A stretch of 16,914 bases of DNA from Clostridia bacterium (GTDB lineage Bacteria; Bacillota; Clostridia; Oscillospirales; CAG-272): the NCBI GenBank assembly GCA_017504335.1, contig JAFVRI010000094.1, positions 1 through 16,914 on the forward strand. The letters are read 5' to 3'. The notes under the pieces were generated by a model, which saw only the letters and a program-made list of their open reading frames with translations, did no database searches and was not told the DNA's origin. Below are positions 1 through 7,746 of the stretch, piece after piece; the stretch's first letter is position 1; each line of letters opens with the position of its first letter. The translations under genes were made by a program, and so were the position numbers.

Positions 1-516
1 AAGGTGGTTCTGGATCCCACGCTTCTGGTGGAATCGGACTACTTGAGAGGTCTTGCAAAGCCTGCGAACCGTAAAAACAAATACGTGCTGTTTTTCACCA
101 TCAAGCCAAGCCCCACGCTGTATCGCAGAGCGGCAGAATATGCCGAACGGTACGGATTGGAGCTGGTGACCATCGGAGGACGGATGAAGGATCGCTTTGA
201 TCCCAAGAAGCATCCTGCCTTCGGTGTAGGACCTAAGGAGTTTTTGGGTTTTTTGGATGGAGCGGAGTGTGTCTTTACCAACTCCTTCCACGGAACCGCG
301 GTATCCATTGCGTTGCATACCGATTTTTACGTGGAATTTTCCTCGGATACCAATTCGAGATTGGAAAATCTGACCTCGATTCTGAATCTTCGGGATCGGA
401 TCGTGACCGAAAAGATCTTGACCGATGAAAAAATTGATTATTCCTCTGTGGACGTTCTTCTGAGCGAGTATCGGACAGAATCCATGGAGTATTTGAAGGA
501 GGTCGTTGCCGAATAG
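1..516 (+). CDS. Polysaccharide pyruvyl transferase family protein, C-terminal part (5' end outside window)
   Basis: The reading frame is open from base 1, so the gene starts upstream and only about the last 171 residues are present. The visible part fits the C-terminal half of the polysaccharide pyruvyl transferase family, which adds ketal-linked pyruvate to sugars of capsule, exopolysaccharide or cell-wall glycans using phosphoenolpyruvate. Recognisable signs are the VLDPTLL segment at the left edge, a central GVGPKEFLGFLDGAECVFTN stretch and the family-typical TNSFHGTAVSIAL motif with its histidine. It lies 23 nt before the flippase ATG and shares an operon with a FrhB-like protein, a pairing common in such clusters. 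The acceptor sugar cannot be deduced. The family call is fairly secure; the exact substrate is unknown. Confidence 0.8.
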   Translation, partial: KVVLDPTLLVESDYLRGLAKPANRKNKYVLFFTIKPSPTLYRRAAEYAERYGLELVTIGGRMKDRFDPKKHPAFGVGPKEFLGFLDGAECVFTNSFHGTAVSIALHTDFYVEFSSDTNSRLENLTSILNLRDRIVTEKILTDEKIDYSSVDVLLSEYRTESMEYLKEVVAE

Positions 517-539
517 GAAAGCGGCCATTGGGAGTATTC

Positions 540-2054
540 ATGAATCGAACACAAAAATTTGCATTGAATTCCATAACGGCAATGATCTGCCAGCTGGTGG
601 TTATGGTGGCGGGTATGATCACACCGCGGCTGATGATCTCTACATACGGCTCCGAGGTCAACGGACTTGTCAGCTCCTTGAATCAGTTTATTTCCTATAT
701 CACGCTGGTGGAGGCGGGTATCGGCGGAGCGGCGATTTATTCACTCTATAATCCGTTGGCGGAAGAGGATCACGGAAGGATCAGCTCTATTGTTAAGGCG
801 GCACGCAACAGCTACCGCCAGGCAGGCTATATTTTTTCAGCGGGCATTTTGGCCCTTGCCGTTGTTTACGGTGTTCTGTCGCAAAGTGAGACATTGAGCT
901 TCTGGATGATCTTTTCCTTGGCTTTGCTGTTGGGTATCAACGGATGTGCCGACTTCTTCTTTGTATCGGGATACCGTGTCCTTTTGAATGCCGACCAACG
1001 GAATTTCATTATTTCTGTTGTTTCCATCATCCAAACGGTTCTGCGAACCGCCTTGATTTGCCTGTTGGCGATGGGAAAGGTCAACGTGATCATTCTCTAT
1101 GCCATCGTGGCTACTCTGGTGCTTGTCAAGATCGTGATGATTTCTGCCTATTCCAAAAAGCAGTATCCGTATATCGACCACACCGCCAAGCCCGATAAGG
1201 GGGCTATGGAAAAGCGGTGGGATGTGATCTATCAGCAGATCCTCGGCATGGTACAGTCGGGCGCTCCCACGGTACTGGCAACGATTCTGCTGAGCCTGAA
1301 GACGGTCAGCGTCTATTCCGTCTACAATATGGTAATTACGGGACTGAACGGCGTACTCGGTGTCTTTATTTCCGGACTTTCCGCCGGCTTTGGCGATCTG
1401 ATCGCAAGAAGGGAAAAGGAAAAGCTGAAAAAGACCGTGTCGGAGTTTGAGGTAGCATACTACTTCATCCTTTCGGTGGTTTACGGTCTTGCGTTTGTGT
1501 TAATGATGCCATTTGTACGGATCTATACCGCAGGCGTGACCGATGCCAATTACATTCTTCCCGCCCTGAGCGTGACCATTGTACTGAACGGATTGCTTTA
1601 TAACATCAAGACTCCCCAAAGTATGCTGGTGATTTCCGCGGGAATGTACCGTGAGACTCGATGGAGAGTGACCATTCAGGGCGCGATCATTATTGTGTGC
1701 GGAGCCCTTCTGGGATGGAAATTCGGAATCGTGGGTATTATGATTGGCTCCTGCCTTTCCAATCTGTACAGAACCGTTGATCTTCTGTTCTTTACTCCCA
1801 AGTATATTTCGCACAATTCGGTGGCACGTACGGCATTCCGTATGCTGATGGTTTTTGTCAATATTGCCTTGATCGTACTGCCCACTTTGTTTATTGAAAT
1901 TCAAGCTAAAAACTTCTTTGAATGGATTTTGGTCGCTTTGATTTTTGCCGTGTATGCAGTGGCAATAACAATGCTGACAACACTCATTGCCGATCGGAAG
2001 AGCTTTTTGGCGGTGATGAAACGTATTTTTAGGACATTGCTTCGTAGGAGGTAA
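540..2054 (+). CDS. Wzx/MATE-like lipid-linked oligosaccharide flippase (polysaccharide biosynthesis membrane protein)
   Basis: This is a 504-residue, very hydrophobic protein with a dozen or more likely membrane helices spread over its full length, typical of the MOP superfamily exporters (Wzx, MurJ-like). Such proteins move undecaprenyl-linked glycan units across the cytoplasmic membrane. The N-terminal pattern (MNRTQKFALNSI, then RLMISTYGSEVNGLVSS with an early amphipathic loop) is typical of oligosaccharide flippases in capsule clusters. ATG at 540 is chosen because GGGAG lies 5 nt upstream; an in-frame TTG at 528 with AGGAAAG before it is a possible alternative that adds four residues. 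The C-terminus is basic (RTLLRRR). The gene ends 2 nt before the next start, so it is co-transcribed. The repeat unit it carries is unknown. Confidence 0.85.
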   Translation: MNRTQKFALNSITAMICQLVVMVAGMITPRLMISTYGSEVNGLVSSLNQFISYITLVEAGIGGAAIYSLYNPLAEEDHGRISSIVKAARNSYRQAGYIFSAGILALAVVYGVLSQSETLSFWMIFSLALLLGINGCADFFFVSGYRVLLNADQRNFIISVVSIIQTVLRTALICLLAMGKVNVIILYAIVATLVLVKIVMISAYSKKQYPYIDHTAKPDKGAMEKRWDVIYQQILGMVQSGAPTVLATILLSLKTVSVYSVYNMVITGLNGVLGVFISGLSAGFGDLIARREKEKLKKTVSEFEVAYYFILSVVYGLAFVLMMPFVRIYTAGVTDANYILPALSVTIVLNGLLYNIKTPQSMLVISAGMYRETRWRVTIQGAIIIVCGALLGWKFGIVGIMIGSCLSNLYRTVDLLFFTPKYISHNSVARTAFRMLMVFVNIALIVLPTLFIEIQAKNFFEWILVALIFAVYAVAITMLTTLIADRKSFLAVMKRIFRTLLRRR

Positions 2055-2056
2055 CA

Positions 2057-3193
2057 ATGATTCAATGTGTGAATCCCGCTCAATGCTACGGGTGTACAGC
2101 GTGTGCGTCGGTTTGCCCCAAGGGAGCGATTACCATGAAGGAAAACGAAGAAGGCTTCAAATACCCTTCGGTGGATGGGTCTGCTTGTGTTTCTTGCGGT
2201 CTATGCAAAAAGGTTTGCCCTGTACTGAACCGCCAGGTGTCCGAGTCGGGAAGTATACGTACGGCATACGCGATGCAGCATACCGATCGCGACGTGTTGA
2301 AAAACAGTACCAGTGGAGGAATGTTTACCACGTTGTCCGACTGGATTTTTGCTGAGGGCGGTGTAGTATACGGAGCGGCATTTGACGAACAGATGACGGT
2401 TCGTCATATTCGCGCTGCGACAGCAGAGAAACGCAATGACATGCGTGGCTCTAAGTATGTTCAAAGTGAGCTTGGTAATGTGTTTGCCGAAGTCAAGCAG
2501 GATCTGTCTGAGGGAAAAAAAGTCCTCTTTACGGGAACACCCTGTCAGGTGGATGGTCTTCGCAGATTCTTAGGCGATCATACGGAAGGTCTTGTTTGCG
2601 TGGATCTGATTTGTCATGGCTCGCCAAGCCCGAAGATCCTTCGGGAACAATTCCGCTTTATAGAAAAGAAAACACGCAGAAGGCTGATAAATTATCAGTT
2701 CCGACCCAAGCGTTGGTCTTGGCATGTACATCGGGAAATTGCGTATTTGGAAGGTGGTAAGGAATTTCATTCCAATGCCTATTCCGATTTGTGGCAACAG
2801 ATTTACTATATGCGGCTTTGCCACCGTCCTTCCTGTCATTCCTGCCAATATTCCAATATTGACCGTGTGGGTGACCTGACCATAGCCGATTGCCGCGGAA
2901 TTGACAGGGTTGTTCCCGATTTCGGAAGCGATGCGGGTGTTTCTCTCGTTCTGGTCAATACACGTCTCGGTGAGGAAATCATGGAGAAGCTTCTTCCTAC
3001 GATGAAGACGCAGGAGCTTGCCCCGGAGTCGGTGATGCAGCCTCCGCTCCGTCAGCCCAGTCAGCCCAACGGAAGAAGAGAACAGTTCTGGACGATTTAC
3101 CGTAAGGATGGCTATGAGGCTGCAATCAAATCCTATTTTGGAAAGCATTTCGCCTTGAAATATAAGGTCAAAAAGATGTTGAAGAAAATATGA
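2057..3193 (+). CDS. FrhB-like (coenzyme F420 hydrogenase/dehydrogenase beta family) Fe-S protein of a polysaccharide cluster
   Basis: 378 residues, starting at ATG 2057 with a perfect AGGAGG 5 nt upstream that overlaps the end of the flippase gene. The N-terminus is a two-cluster ferredoxin: C10, C13, C16, C20 and C44, C47, C50, C54, each in CxxCxxCxxxCP form. Then come the FrhB family N- and C-terminal domains: NSTSGGMF around residues 83-90, GTPCQVDGLRRF, CHGSPSP, and a late cysteine group RPSCHSCQYSN followed by GDLTIADCRG. In F420 enzymes this family moves electrons between Fe-S clusters and flavin or F420. In bacteria without F420, homologues sit next to polysaccharide pyruvyl transferases, as here, and their redox substrate is not established. 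I see no evidence for F420 use in this window. Confidence 0.85.
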   Translation: MIQCVNPAQCYGCTACASVCPKGAITMKENEEGFKYPSVDGSACVSCGLCKKVCPVLNRQVSESGSIRTAYAMQHTDRDVLKNSTSGGMFTTLSDWIFAEGGVVYGAAFDEQMTVRHIRAATAEKRNDMRGSKYVQSELGNVFAEVKQDLSEGKKVLFTGTPCQVDGLRRFLGDHTEGLVCVDLICHGSPSPKILREQFRFIEKKTRRRLINYQFRPKRWSWHVHREIAYLEGGKEFHSNAYSDLWQQIYYMRLCHRPSCHSCQYSNIDRVGDLTIADCRGIDRVVPDFGSDAGVSLVLVNTRLGEEIMEKLLPTMKTQELAPESVMQPPLRQPSQPNGRREQFWTIYRKDGYEAAIKSYFGKHFALKYKVKKMLKKI

Positions 3194-3277
3194 ATGGACT
3201 CCATGACCGCTCTTTTTTTCTATTCGTTGGGGACAGTGCGGGAGAAGGATCTCATATTAAATTTGAGAAAGGAAATC

Positions 3278-3934
3278 ATGATGGAAAATCGAGCATTGAA
3301 GCAGTTGGATTGTTTGATCGAACGGTATCCCGTATTGGCTGAGCAGCGAGAGCAGATCGGTGCTGCTTATGAGATCATCAAGGAAGGCTATGAGAAGGGC
3401 GGAAAGCTGTTGGTCGCGGGAAATGGCGGTTCGGCGGCGGATGCGGAGCATATTGTGGGAGAAATGATGAAGAGCTTTGTCTTGGAGCGCCCCATGAATG
3501 ATGTCTTTTCCGCAAAGCTTCGGGAGGTCGATCCCGAGCTTGGTGAGATTCTCGCCAAGAATTTGCAGGGAGCTCTTCCCACCATTGCTCTGGATGGGCA
3601 CATTGCGCTGTCCACGGCATATATGAATGACTGTGAGCCCCTTCTGTGCTTTGCGCAGCAGGTCAACGGCTACGGAAGAGAAGGGGATGTGTTCCTCGGA
3701 ATCTCGACCTCGGGTAACAGCAAGAACGTGCTGTATGCCGCCACCGTTGCGAAGGCAAAGGGGATGAAGGTGATCGGTATGACGGGAAAGAAGGACAGCA
3801 AGCTGTCCTGTATGGCGGACGTTTGCATTCAGGCACCCGAGACCGAGACCTTTAAGATTCAGGAATTGCATCTTCCCATTTATCATGCACTTTGCCTGAT
3901 GGTAGAAGAATATTTTTTTGGAACGGATGAATAA
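3278..3934 (+). CDS. gmhA: D-sedoheptulose-7-phosphate isomerase (SIS domain, GmhA family)
   Basis: 218 residues. GmhA converts sedoheptulose 7-phosphate to D-glycero-D-manno-heptose 7-phosphate, the first step towards activated heptose. Visible signatures are the phosphosugar loop AGNGGSAADAEHIVGE (residues 47-62), GISTSGNSKNV (141-151) and IQELHLPIYH (194-203). H58, E62, Q195 and H203 match the metal-binding/catalytic set known in GmhA. The protein is longer than E. coli GmhA (192 aa) because of about 25 extra residues after the first loop (around 74-98). Two adjacent ATGs (3278, 3281) follow an AGGA box; either may be used, with 3281 better spaced. The frame is open back to 3194, but an ATG there has no ribosome binding site, leaving an 84-nt leader after the FrhB-like gene. 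It suggests a heptose in the surface glycan. Confidence 0.85.
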   Translation: MMENRALKQLDCLIERYPVLAEQREQIGAAYEIIKEGYEKGGKLLVAGNGGSAADAEHIVGEMMKSFVLERPMNDVFSAKLREVDPELGEILAKNLQGALPTIALDGHIALSTAYMNDCEPLLCFAQQVNGYGREGDVFLGISTSGNSKNVLYAATVAKAKGMKVIGMTGKKDSKLSCMADVCIQAPETETFKIQELHLPIYHALCLMVEEYFFGTDE

Positions 3935-3940
3935 TTCAAA

Positions 3941-5113
3941 ATGATCAATCAAATCGAACGGTCGCTGAAACTTCTGTTAGCCCTGATCCGAGGCGAGGTT
4001 CTCGGGGAAGAAATCCCCGAGGAGACGTGGTCGGATGTGGACGAAGAGCTGTTGGTCGATCTTTACAGATTGTCGAAGCATCATGACGTGGCGCATATTG
4101 CGGCAAGCGGATTGAAAAAAGCGGGACAATCGCAAAACAATGAACTTTTTGCCAAGTATGAAAAGCAGAAAATGCTGGCGCTTTACCGATATGAGCAGTC
4201 CAGGTATGAGCTGAACGCTCTTGGCGAGGTGTTGGAGGCGGAGAATATTCCCTTTATGCCCCTGAAGGGCTCGGTTCTGCGAGCATATTATCCCGAGCCG
4301 TGGATGCGCACCAGCTGTGATATTGACGTGTTGGTGCGAAGGGAGGACGGAGAACGTGCGGTGGCGGCTCTTTCAAAAGGGCTGCAATATCGTAAGGAGA
4401 CGACGGGATCTCACGATTTTTCGCTGTTTTCTCCCAGTGGTGTTCATGTGGAGCTTCATTTTTCTCTGAATGAGGAAGCGTATCGGACCTTCGATACGTT
4501 GACCAACATCTGGGAGTATGCCAAGCCCGCCGAAGGGTGTGCTTGCCGATATGAAATGTCGGATGAGGCATTTTACTTCTATCATATTGCCCACATGGCA
4601 AAGCATTTCGAAATCGGTGGATGCGGTATGCGCTCTTTCTTGGACCTTTGGATTCTTTCCCATAGAGTCGAGCATGACGAGCGCGCACGGAATGCGTTGC
4701 TGGAGAGAGAGGGATTGCTTGCCTTTTCCGACGGATGCCGTCGGTTGTCTGAGACTTGGTTTTCGGGCACCGAGGGAGACCGCTTAACCGATAGCATGCA
4801 AAGCTATATTTTGGATGGCGGAGTGTATGGAAGCATTGCCAATAAGGTGACCATCCAGCAGAGCAAGCAGGGCGGTAAGCTTCGATATGCCATGCGTCGT
4901 ATTTTCATGCCGTATGATACGCTGAAGGTATATTATCCTATTTTGCAGAAGAAAAAATGGCTGATGCCCTTTATGGAGGTGCATCGATGGCTACGATTAC
5001 TCCTTTCGGGCAAAGCTCGGAGATCGATCAGGGAGTTGAACGTGAGCCGCGGTGTTTCCGACGGTCAGGTTCGTCAAGCTGAAAACATTCTTTCTCAGCT
5101 TGGATTGAAGTGA
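3941..5113 (+). CDS. Nucleotidyltransferase family protein (NTP_transf_5-like)
   Basis: 390 residues, beginning 6 nt after gmhA. The core is a minimal nucleotidyltransferase fold: FMPLKGSVLRAYYP (about residues 105-118, with the GS of the NTase signature), then SCDIDVLV (125-132) whose D127 and D129 form the metal-binding DxD, and a third acidic position in HVELHFSL (169-176). The part after residue 180 is alpha-helical and contains a HMAKHFEIGGCGMRSFLDL segment also seen in this family. Members occur in capsule and surface glycan clusters and in some peptide clusters, but the nucleotide and acceptor are generally unknown. Being last in the operon and followed at once by a terminator, it probably modifies the same glycan. 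It is not a recognisable sugar-phosphate nucleotidylyltransferase of the RmlA/HddC type. Confidence 0.75.
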   Translation: MINQIERSLKLLLALIRGEVLGEEIPEETWSDVDEELLVDLYRLSKHHDVAHIAASGLKKAGQSQNNELFAKYEKQKMLALYRYEQSRYELNALGEVLEAENIPFMPLKGSVLRAYYPEPWMRTSCDIDVLVRREDGERAVAALSKGLQYRKETTGSHDFSLFSPSGVHVELHFSLNEEAYRTFDTLTNIWEYAKPAEGCACRYEMSDEAFYFYHIAHMAKHFEIGGCGMRSFLDLWILSHRVEHDERARNALLEREGLLAFSDGCRRLSETWFSGTEGDRLTDSMQSYILDGGVYGSIANKVTIQQSKQGGKLRYAMRRIFMPYDTLKVYYPILQKKKWLMPFMEVHRWLRLLLSGKARRSIRELNVSRGVSDGQVRQAENILSQLGLK

Positions 5114-5117
5114 ATCA

Positions 5118-5149
5118 AACGGGAGCAACTCATGTTGCTCCTGTTTTTG
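5118..5149 (+). terminator. Intrinsic terminator of the polysaccharide operon
   Basis: Starting 5 nt after the stop of the nucleotidyltransferase gene, GGAGCAAC (5122-5129) pairs perfectly with GTTGCTCC (5134-5141) around a TCAT loop. The stem can be lengthened outward by a G:T wobble, C:G and A:T pairs (down to 5118/5145). A T-run (TGTTTTTG, 5142-5149) follows. This is a classical Rho-independent terminator and separates the glycan operon from the energy-metabolism operon. Confidence 0.9.
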
Positions 5150-5165
5150 TATGCAGTAACAGCAG

Positions 5166-5185
5166 GAGAAATTATAAAATTTCTC
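5166..5185. promoter_or_regulatory. AT-rich 20-bp palindrome, possible operator
   Basis: GAGAAATT (5166-5173) and AATTTCTC (5178-5185) form a perfect 8-bp inverted repeat around an ATAA spacer. It stands in the gap before the dehydrogenase promoter, about 100 bp upstream of the -35 element. It has few G:C pairs and no T-run beside it, so an operator is more likely than a terminator. I do not recognise the cognate regulator. Confidence 0.4.
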
Positions 5186-5190
5186 ATGGC

Positions 5191-5208
5191 TTGTTATATT
5201 TTTGTCAA
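5191..5208. promoter_or_regulatory. Rex-like operator candidate 1 (distal)
   Basis: TTGTTATATTTTTGTCAA resembles the clostridial Rex consensus TTGTTAA-N4-TTAACAA: 6 of 7 positions match in the left half and 5 of 7 in the right. Rex is an NADH/NAD+-sensing repressor that commonly controls fermentative dehydrogenases in Firmicutes. The surrounding DNA is AT-rich, so chance resemblance is possible. Confidence 0.4.
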
Positions 5209-5252
5209 ATATACATAAACCGAAAGGTCATTTGGGGCAAGAATCTACATAC

Positions 5253-5270
5253 TTGTGAAAAAAATAACAT
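5253..5270. promoter_or_regulatory. Rex-like operator candidate 2 (proximal)
   Basis: TTGTGAAAAAAATAACAT has a left half identical to the Rex half-site TTGTGAA; the right half ATAACAT matches TTAACAA at 5 of 7 positions, with the correct 4-bp spacer. It ends 15 bp before the -35 box of the dehydrogenase promoter. Position and downstream gene (an NADH-dependent dehydrogenase) both suit Rex control. No rex gene is in this window. Confidence 0.5.
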
Positions 5271-5285
5271 TTTTCGTATTTTGTA

Positions 5286-5314
5286 TTGAAATATATAAAA
5301 AAGTATGATATAAT
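5286..5314 (+). promoter_or_regulatory. Sigma-A type promoter of the dehydrogenase-fumarase-Hdr operon
   Basis: TTGAAA (5286-5291) and a perfect TATAAT (5309-5314) are separated by exactly 17 bp, and TG at 5306-5307 gives an extended -10. Transcription should start near 5321, giving a leader of about 65 nt before the dehydrogenase ATG. No other clear promoter is seen in the short gaps downstream, so this one may drive the whole run to the terminator near 16829. Confidence 0.8.
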
Positions 5315-5386
5315 TAAAATGTATTTTTGTAAAGAAATTGGCCCTGCATGGCGCAGTATTAAAAAGAAAAAAAGAAAGAGGTTATC

Positions 5387-6328
5387 ATGAACAAGATCAC
5401 AGTTATCGGAACCGGTAGCGTAGGCTCTACCATCGCGTATACCCTGACAGTTATGGGACTTGCATCCGAGATCGTTATGATCGACATCAATGGAGAAAAG
5501 GCAAAAGGAGAAGCGTTGGATATCAAGCAAGGTGTTCCGTTCTGCAATCCCTCCAACATTTATGCGGGAACCTATGCGGATGCCATCAATTCCAACATTG
5601 TCATTATTACTTCGGGTGTGGCAAGAAAGCCCGGTCAGTCCCGTTTGGATCTGGCACAGACCAATGTCAACATTCTAAAGGCGGTAGCAGGGGAGATCGT
5701 GAAGTATGCTCCCGATGCTACATATATTATTGTAAGTAACCCCGTTGACGTTCTGACCTACGTATTCTGCAAGTGCTCGGGTATTCCCGAGGAGCGCATC
5801 ATCGGCTCGGGTACCATTCTGGATACCGCCCGTCTGCGCGCGAGAGTTGCCGAGTATTATCAGGTAAATCAGAAGAATATCCATGCGTACGTGTTGGGCG
5901 AGCATGGTGACTCCGCATTTGTTCCGTGGTCTATCGCCAACATTTCGAACGTGCCGATCGACCAGTTCCGCGATGCCATTCAGAGCAATGTGGAGTACCC
6001 CGAATTCGACCGTGCTGAGGTAGAAAATTACGTGCGAAAGTCGGGTGCCCGCGTAATTCAGCGCAAGGGAGCGACCTACTATGCCGTATCTATGTCTGTT
6101 TGTCACGTTTGTAAGTGTCTGCTTAGCGGAATCGATACCACCATGACGGTTTCTACCATGCTGCACGGTGAGTACGGCATTGACGATGTTTGTCTGAGCC
6201 TTTTGAATGTGGTTGGTAATAAAGGTGCGCACGGCAAGGTTATGCTCACTCTAAACGATGAAGAGATCGCCGCTCTTCATAAGAGCGCAGACAGCTTGAA
6301 GGCAGTCATCAACAGCATTGAATTTTAA
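5387..6328 (+). CDS. NAD-dependent L-lactate/malate dehydrogenase family protein (specificity uncertain)
   Basis: 313 residues of the LDH/MDH superfamily, cytoplasmic. NAD-binding GTGSVGS lies at 8-14; the acidic D33 in IDIN favours NAD over NADP. The catalytic pair is D146 (LDTAR) and H173 (GEHGDS); substrate arginines are R86 and R149. Overall style (GEHGDS, RLDL, KGAT with threonine at 230) is that of clostridial lactate dehydrogenases. However, the discriminating loop reads GVARKPGQSR: the position that is Gln102 in classical LDH is R80 here, as in malate dehydrogenases, where arginine binds the second carboxylate. With fumarase 26 nt downstream, oxaloacetate reduction to malate is a real alternative to pyruvate reduction to lactate. 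AAAGAGG lies 5 nt before the ATG. It is the first gene of the operon behind a strong promoter and Rex-like sites. Family certain, substrate open. Confidence 0.9.
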   Translation: MNKITVIGTGSVGSTIAYTLTVMGLASEIVMIDINGEKAKGEALDIKQGVPFCNPSNIYAGTYADAINSNIVIITSGVARKPGQSRLDLAQTNVNILKAVAGEIVKYAPDATYIIVSNPVDVLTYVFCKCSGIPEERIIGSGTILDTARLRARVAEYYQVNQKNIHAYVLGEHGDSAFVPWSIANISNVPIDQFRDAIQSNVEYPEFDRAEVENYVRKSGARVIQRKGATYYAVSMSVCHVCKCLLSGIDTTMTVSTMLHGEYGIDDVCLSLLNVVGNKGAHGKVMLTLNDEEIAALHKSADSLKAVINSIEF

Positions 6329-6354
6329 TTTTAACAAAGGAAGGTATATAGAAG

Positions 6355-7731
6355 ATGGAATATCGCATTGAACACGATTCCATGGGCGAGATGAAGGTTC
6401 CCGCTGACCGTTTGTGGGCGGCGCAGACTCAGAGAAGCCATGAGAATTTTGAGATCGGTGTAGGTGTGGAGACCATGCCTCGCGAGATTATTCACGCATT
6501 CGGTGTCCTGAAGCAGGCGGCAGCAATCGCCAATAACGGACTCAAGCCCGAGAAAATGACCGACGAAAAGCTCGGTGCCATCAAGCAGGCCTGCGATGAG
6601 GTAATGGCGGGTGTGCTGAACGACCATTTCCCCTTGGTTGTATGGCAGACGGGTTCGGGTACTCAGTCCAATATGAATGCCAACGAGGTCATTGCCAACC
6701 GTGGCAATCAGATCCTTGGCAAGAAGGTGCTTCACCCCAACGACGATGTGAATATGAGCCAGTCTTCCAACGATACCTTTCCTACTGCCATGCACATTGC
6801 GGCAGTTCTGGCATTGGAGGATAAGCTGATTCCCGCAGCAGAGGAGCTGATTGCTACCTTCAAGCGCCTGGAAGCAGAGAATGAGGGAATCGTTAAGAGC
6901 GGTAGAACCCATCTGCAGGATGCGACTCCCATCAAGTTCAGCCAGGAGATCAGCGGATGGAGATCCAGCCTTGAAAAGGATGTGGAGCTGATCCGTCGCT
7001 CCATCGAGCCCCTGTATGAGTTGGCTCTGGGCGGAACCGCCGTAGGTACGGGATTGAATGCGCCCAAGGGATTCGACACCGGTGTTGCCGCAGAAGTGGC
7101 AAAGATTACGGGCAAGCCTTTCGTAACGGCTGCCAATAAGTTCCATTCGCTCACTTCCAAGGATGAACTGGTATTTGCGCACGGTGCCATCAAGGCAATG
7201 GCTTGTGATATGATGAAGATCGCCAACGACATCCGTTGGCTGGCATCGGGTCCCCGTGACGGTTTGGGTGAGATCTTTATTCCCGAGAACGAACCCGGTT
7301 CTTCCATCATGCCCGGTAAGGTGAATCCTACCCAGTGTGAGGCGGTCACCATGGTTGCTGTGCAGGTCATGGGCAATGATGTAGCGGTCGGTATGGCAGC
7401 TTCTCAGGGTAACTTTGAACTGAATGTATTCATGCCCGTTTGCGTGTATAACTTCCTGCAGTCCGCAAGACTGCTTGCCGAGGCGATCGTTTCCTTCAAT
7501 AAGAATTGTGCCGTCGGTATCAAGGCAAACCGTGAAAAGATGCACCACAATCTGCACAACTCTCTGATGCTTGTTACCGCACTCAATCCCTATATCGGAT
7601 ACGAGAATGCGGCAAAGACCGCCAAGAAGGCGTTCAAGGATAATATTTCTCTGAAGGAGGCGTGCGTTGAGCTTGGCTTCCTGACCGCAGAGAAGTTTGA
7701 CGAAGTATTCCATCCCGAAGAAATGGCTTAA
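6355..7731 (+). CDS. fumC: Class II fumarate hydratase (fumarase C)
   Basis: 458 residues, close to the usual length of FumC (about 460). It interconverts L-malate and fumarate without a metal cluster. The sequence has SGTQSNMN (101-108), SQSSNDTFPTA (135-145), GRTHLQDATPIK (183-194) with the catalytic-base-region H186, and the superfamily signature GSSIMPGKVNP (315-325) containing the catalytic serine S316. These fit fumarase rather than aspartase, whose sequence differs around these motifs, though aspartase is the nearest alternative. AAAGGAAGG lies upstream of the ATG. It sits between the dehydrogenase and hdrB, so its product fumarate would be the substrate of the FrdA-like protein at the other end of the operon. 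Using the oxygen-stable class II enzyme in an otherwise Fe-S-rich anaerobic operon is a small oddity. Confidence 0.92.
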   Translation: MEYRIEHDSMGEMKVPADRLWAAQTQRSHENFEIGVGVETMPREIIHAFGVLKQAAAIANNGLKPEKMTDEKLGAIKQACDEVMAGVLNDHFPLVVWQTGSGTQSNMNANEVIANRGNQILGKKVLHPNDDVNMSQSSNDTFPTAMHIAAVLALEDKLIPAAEELIATFKRLEAENEGIVKSGRTHLQDATPIKFSQEISGWRSSLEKDVELIRRSIEPLYELALGGTAVGTGLNAPKGFDTGVAAEVAKITGKPFVTAANKFHSLTSKDELVFAHGAIKAMACDMMKIANDIRWLASGPRDGLGEIFIPENEPGSSIMPGKVNPTQCEAVTMVAVQVMGNDVAVGMAASQGNFELNVFMPVCVYNFLQSARLLAEAIVSFNKNCAVGIKANREKMHHNLHNSLMLVTALNPYIGYENAAKTAKKAFKDNISLKEACVELGFLTAEKFDEVFHPEEMA

Positions 7732-7746
7732 ATCCGGAGGTAAATC

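Noticed and set aside
3194..3277. Upstream start for gmhA at ATG 3194
   Set aside because: The extra 28 residues have no counterpart in the GmhA family and no ribosome binding site precedes 3194, while an AGGA box stands correctly before ATG 3278/3281.
5344..5356. Small dyad CTGC-ATGGC-GCAG in the leader of the dehydrogenase gene, considered as a riboswitch or attenuator
   Set aside because: Only a 4-bp stem with no T-run and no larger conserved structure visible in the roughly 65-nt leader; too little to call a regulatory RNA.
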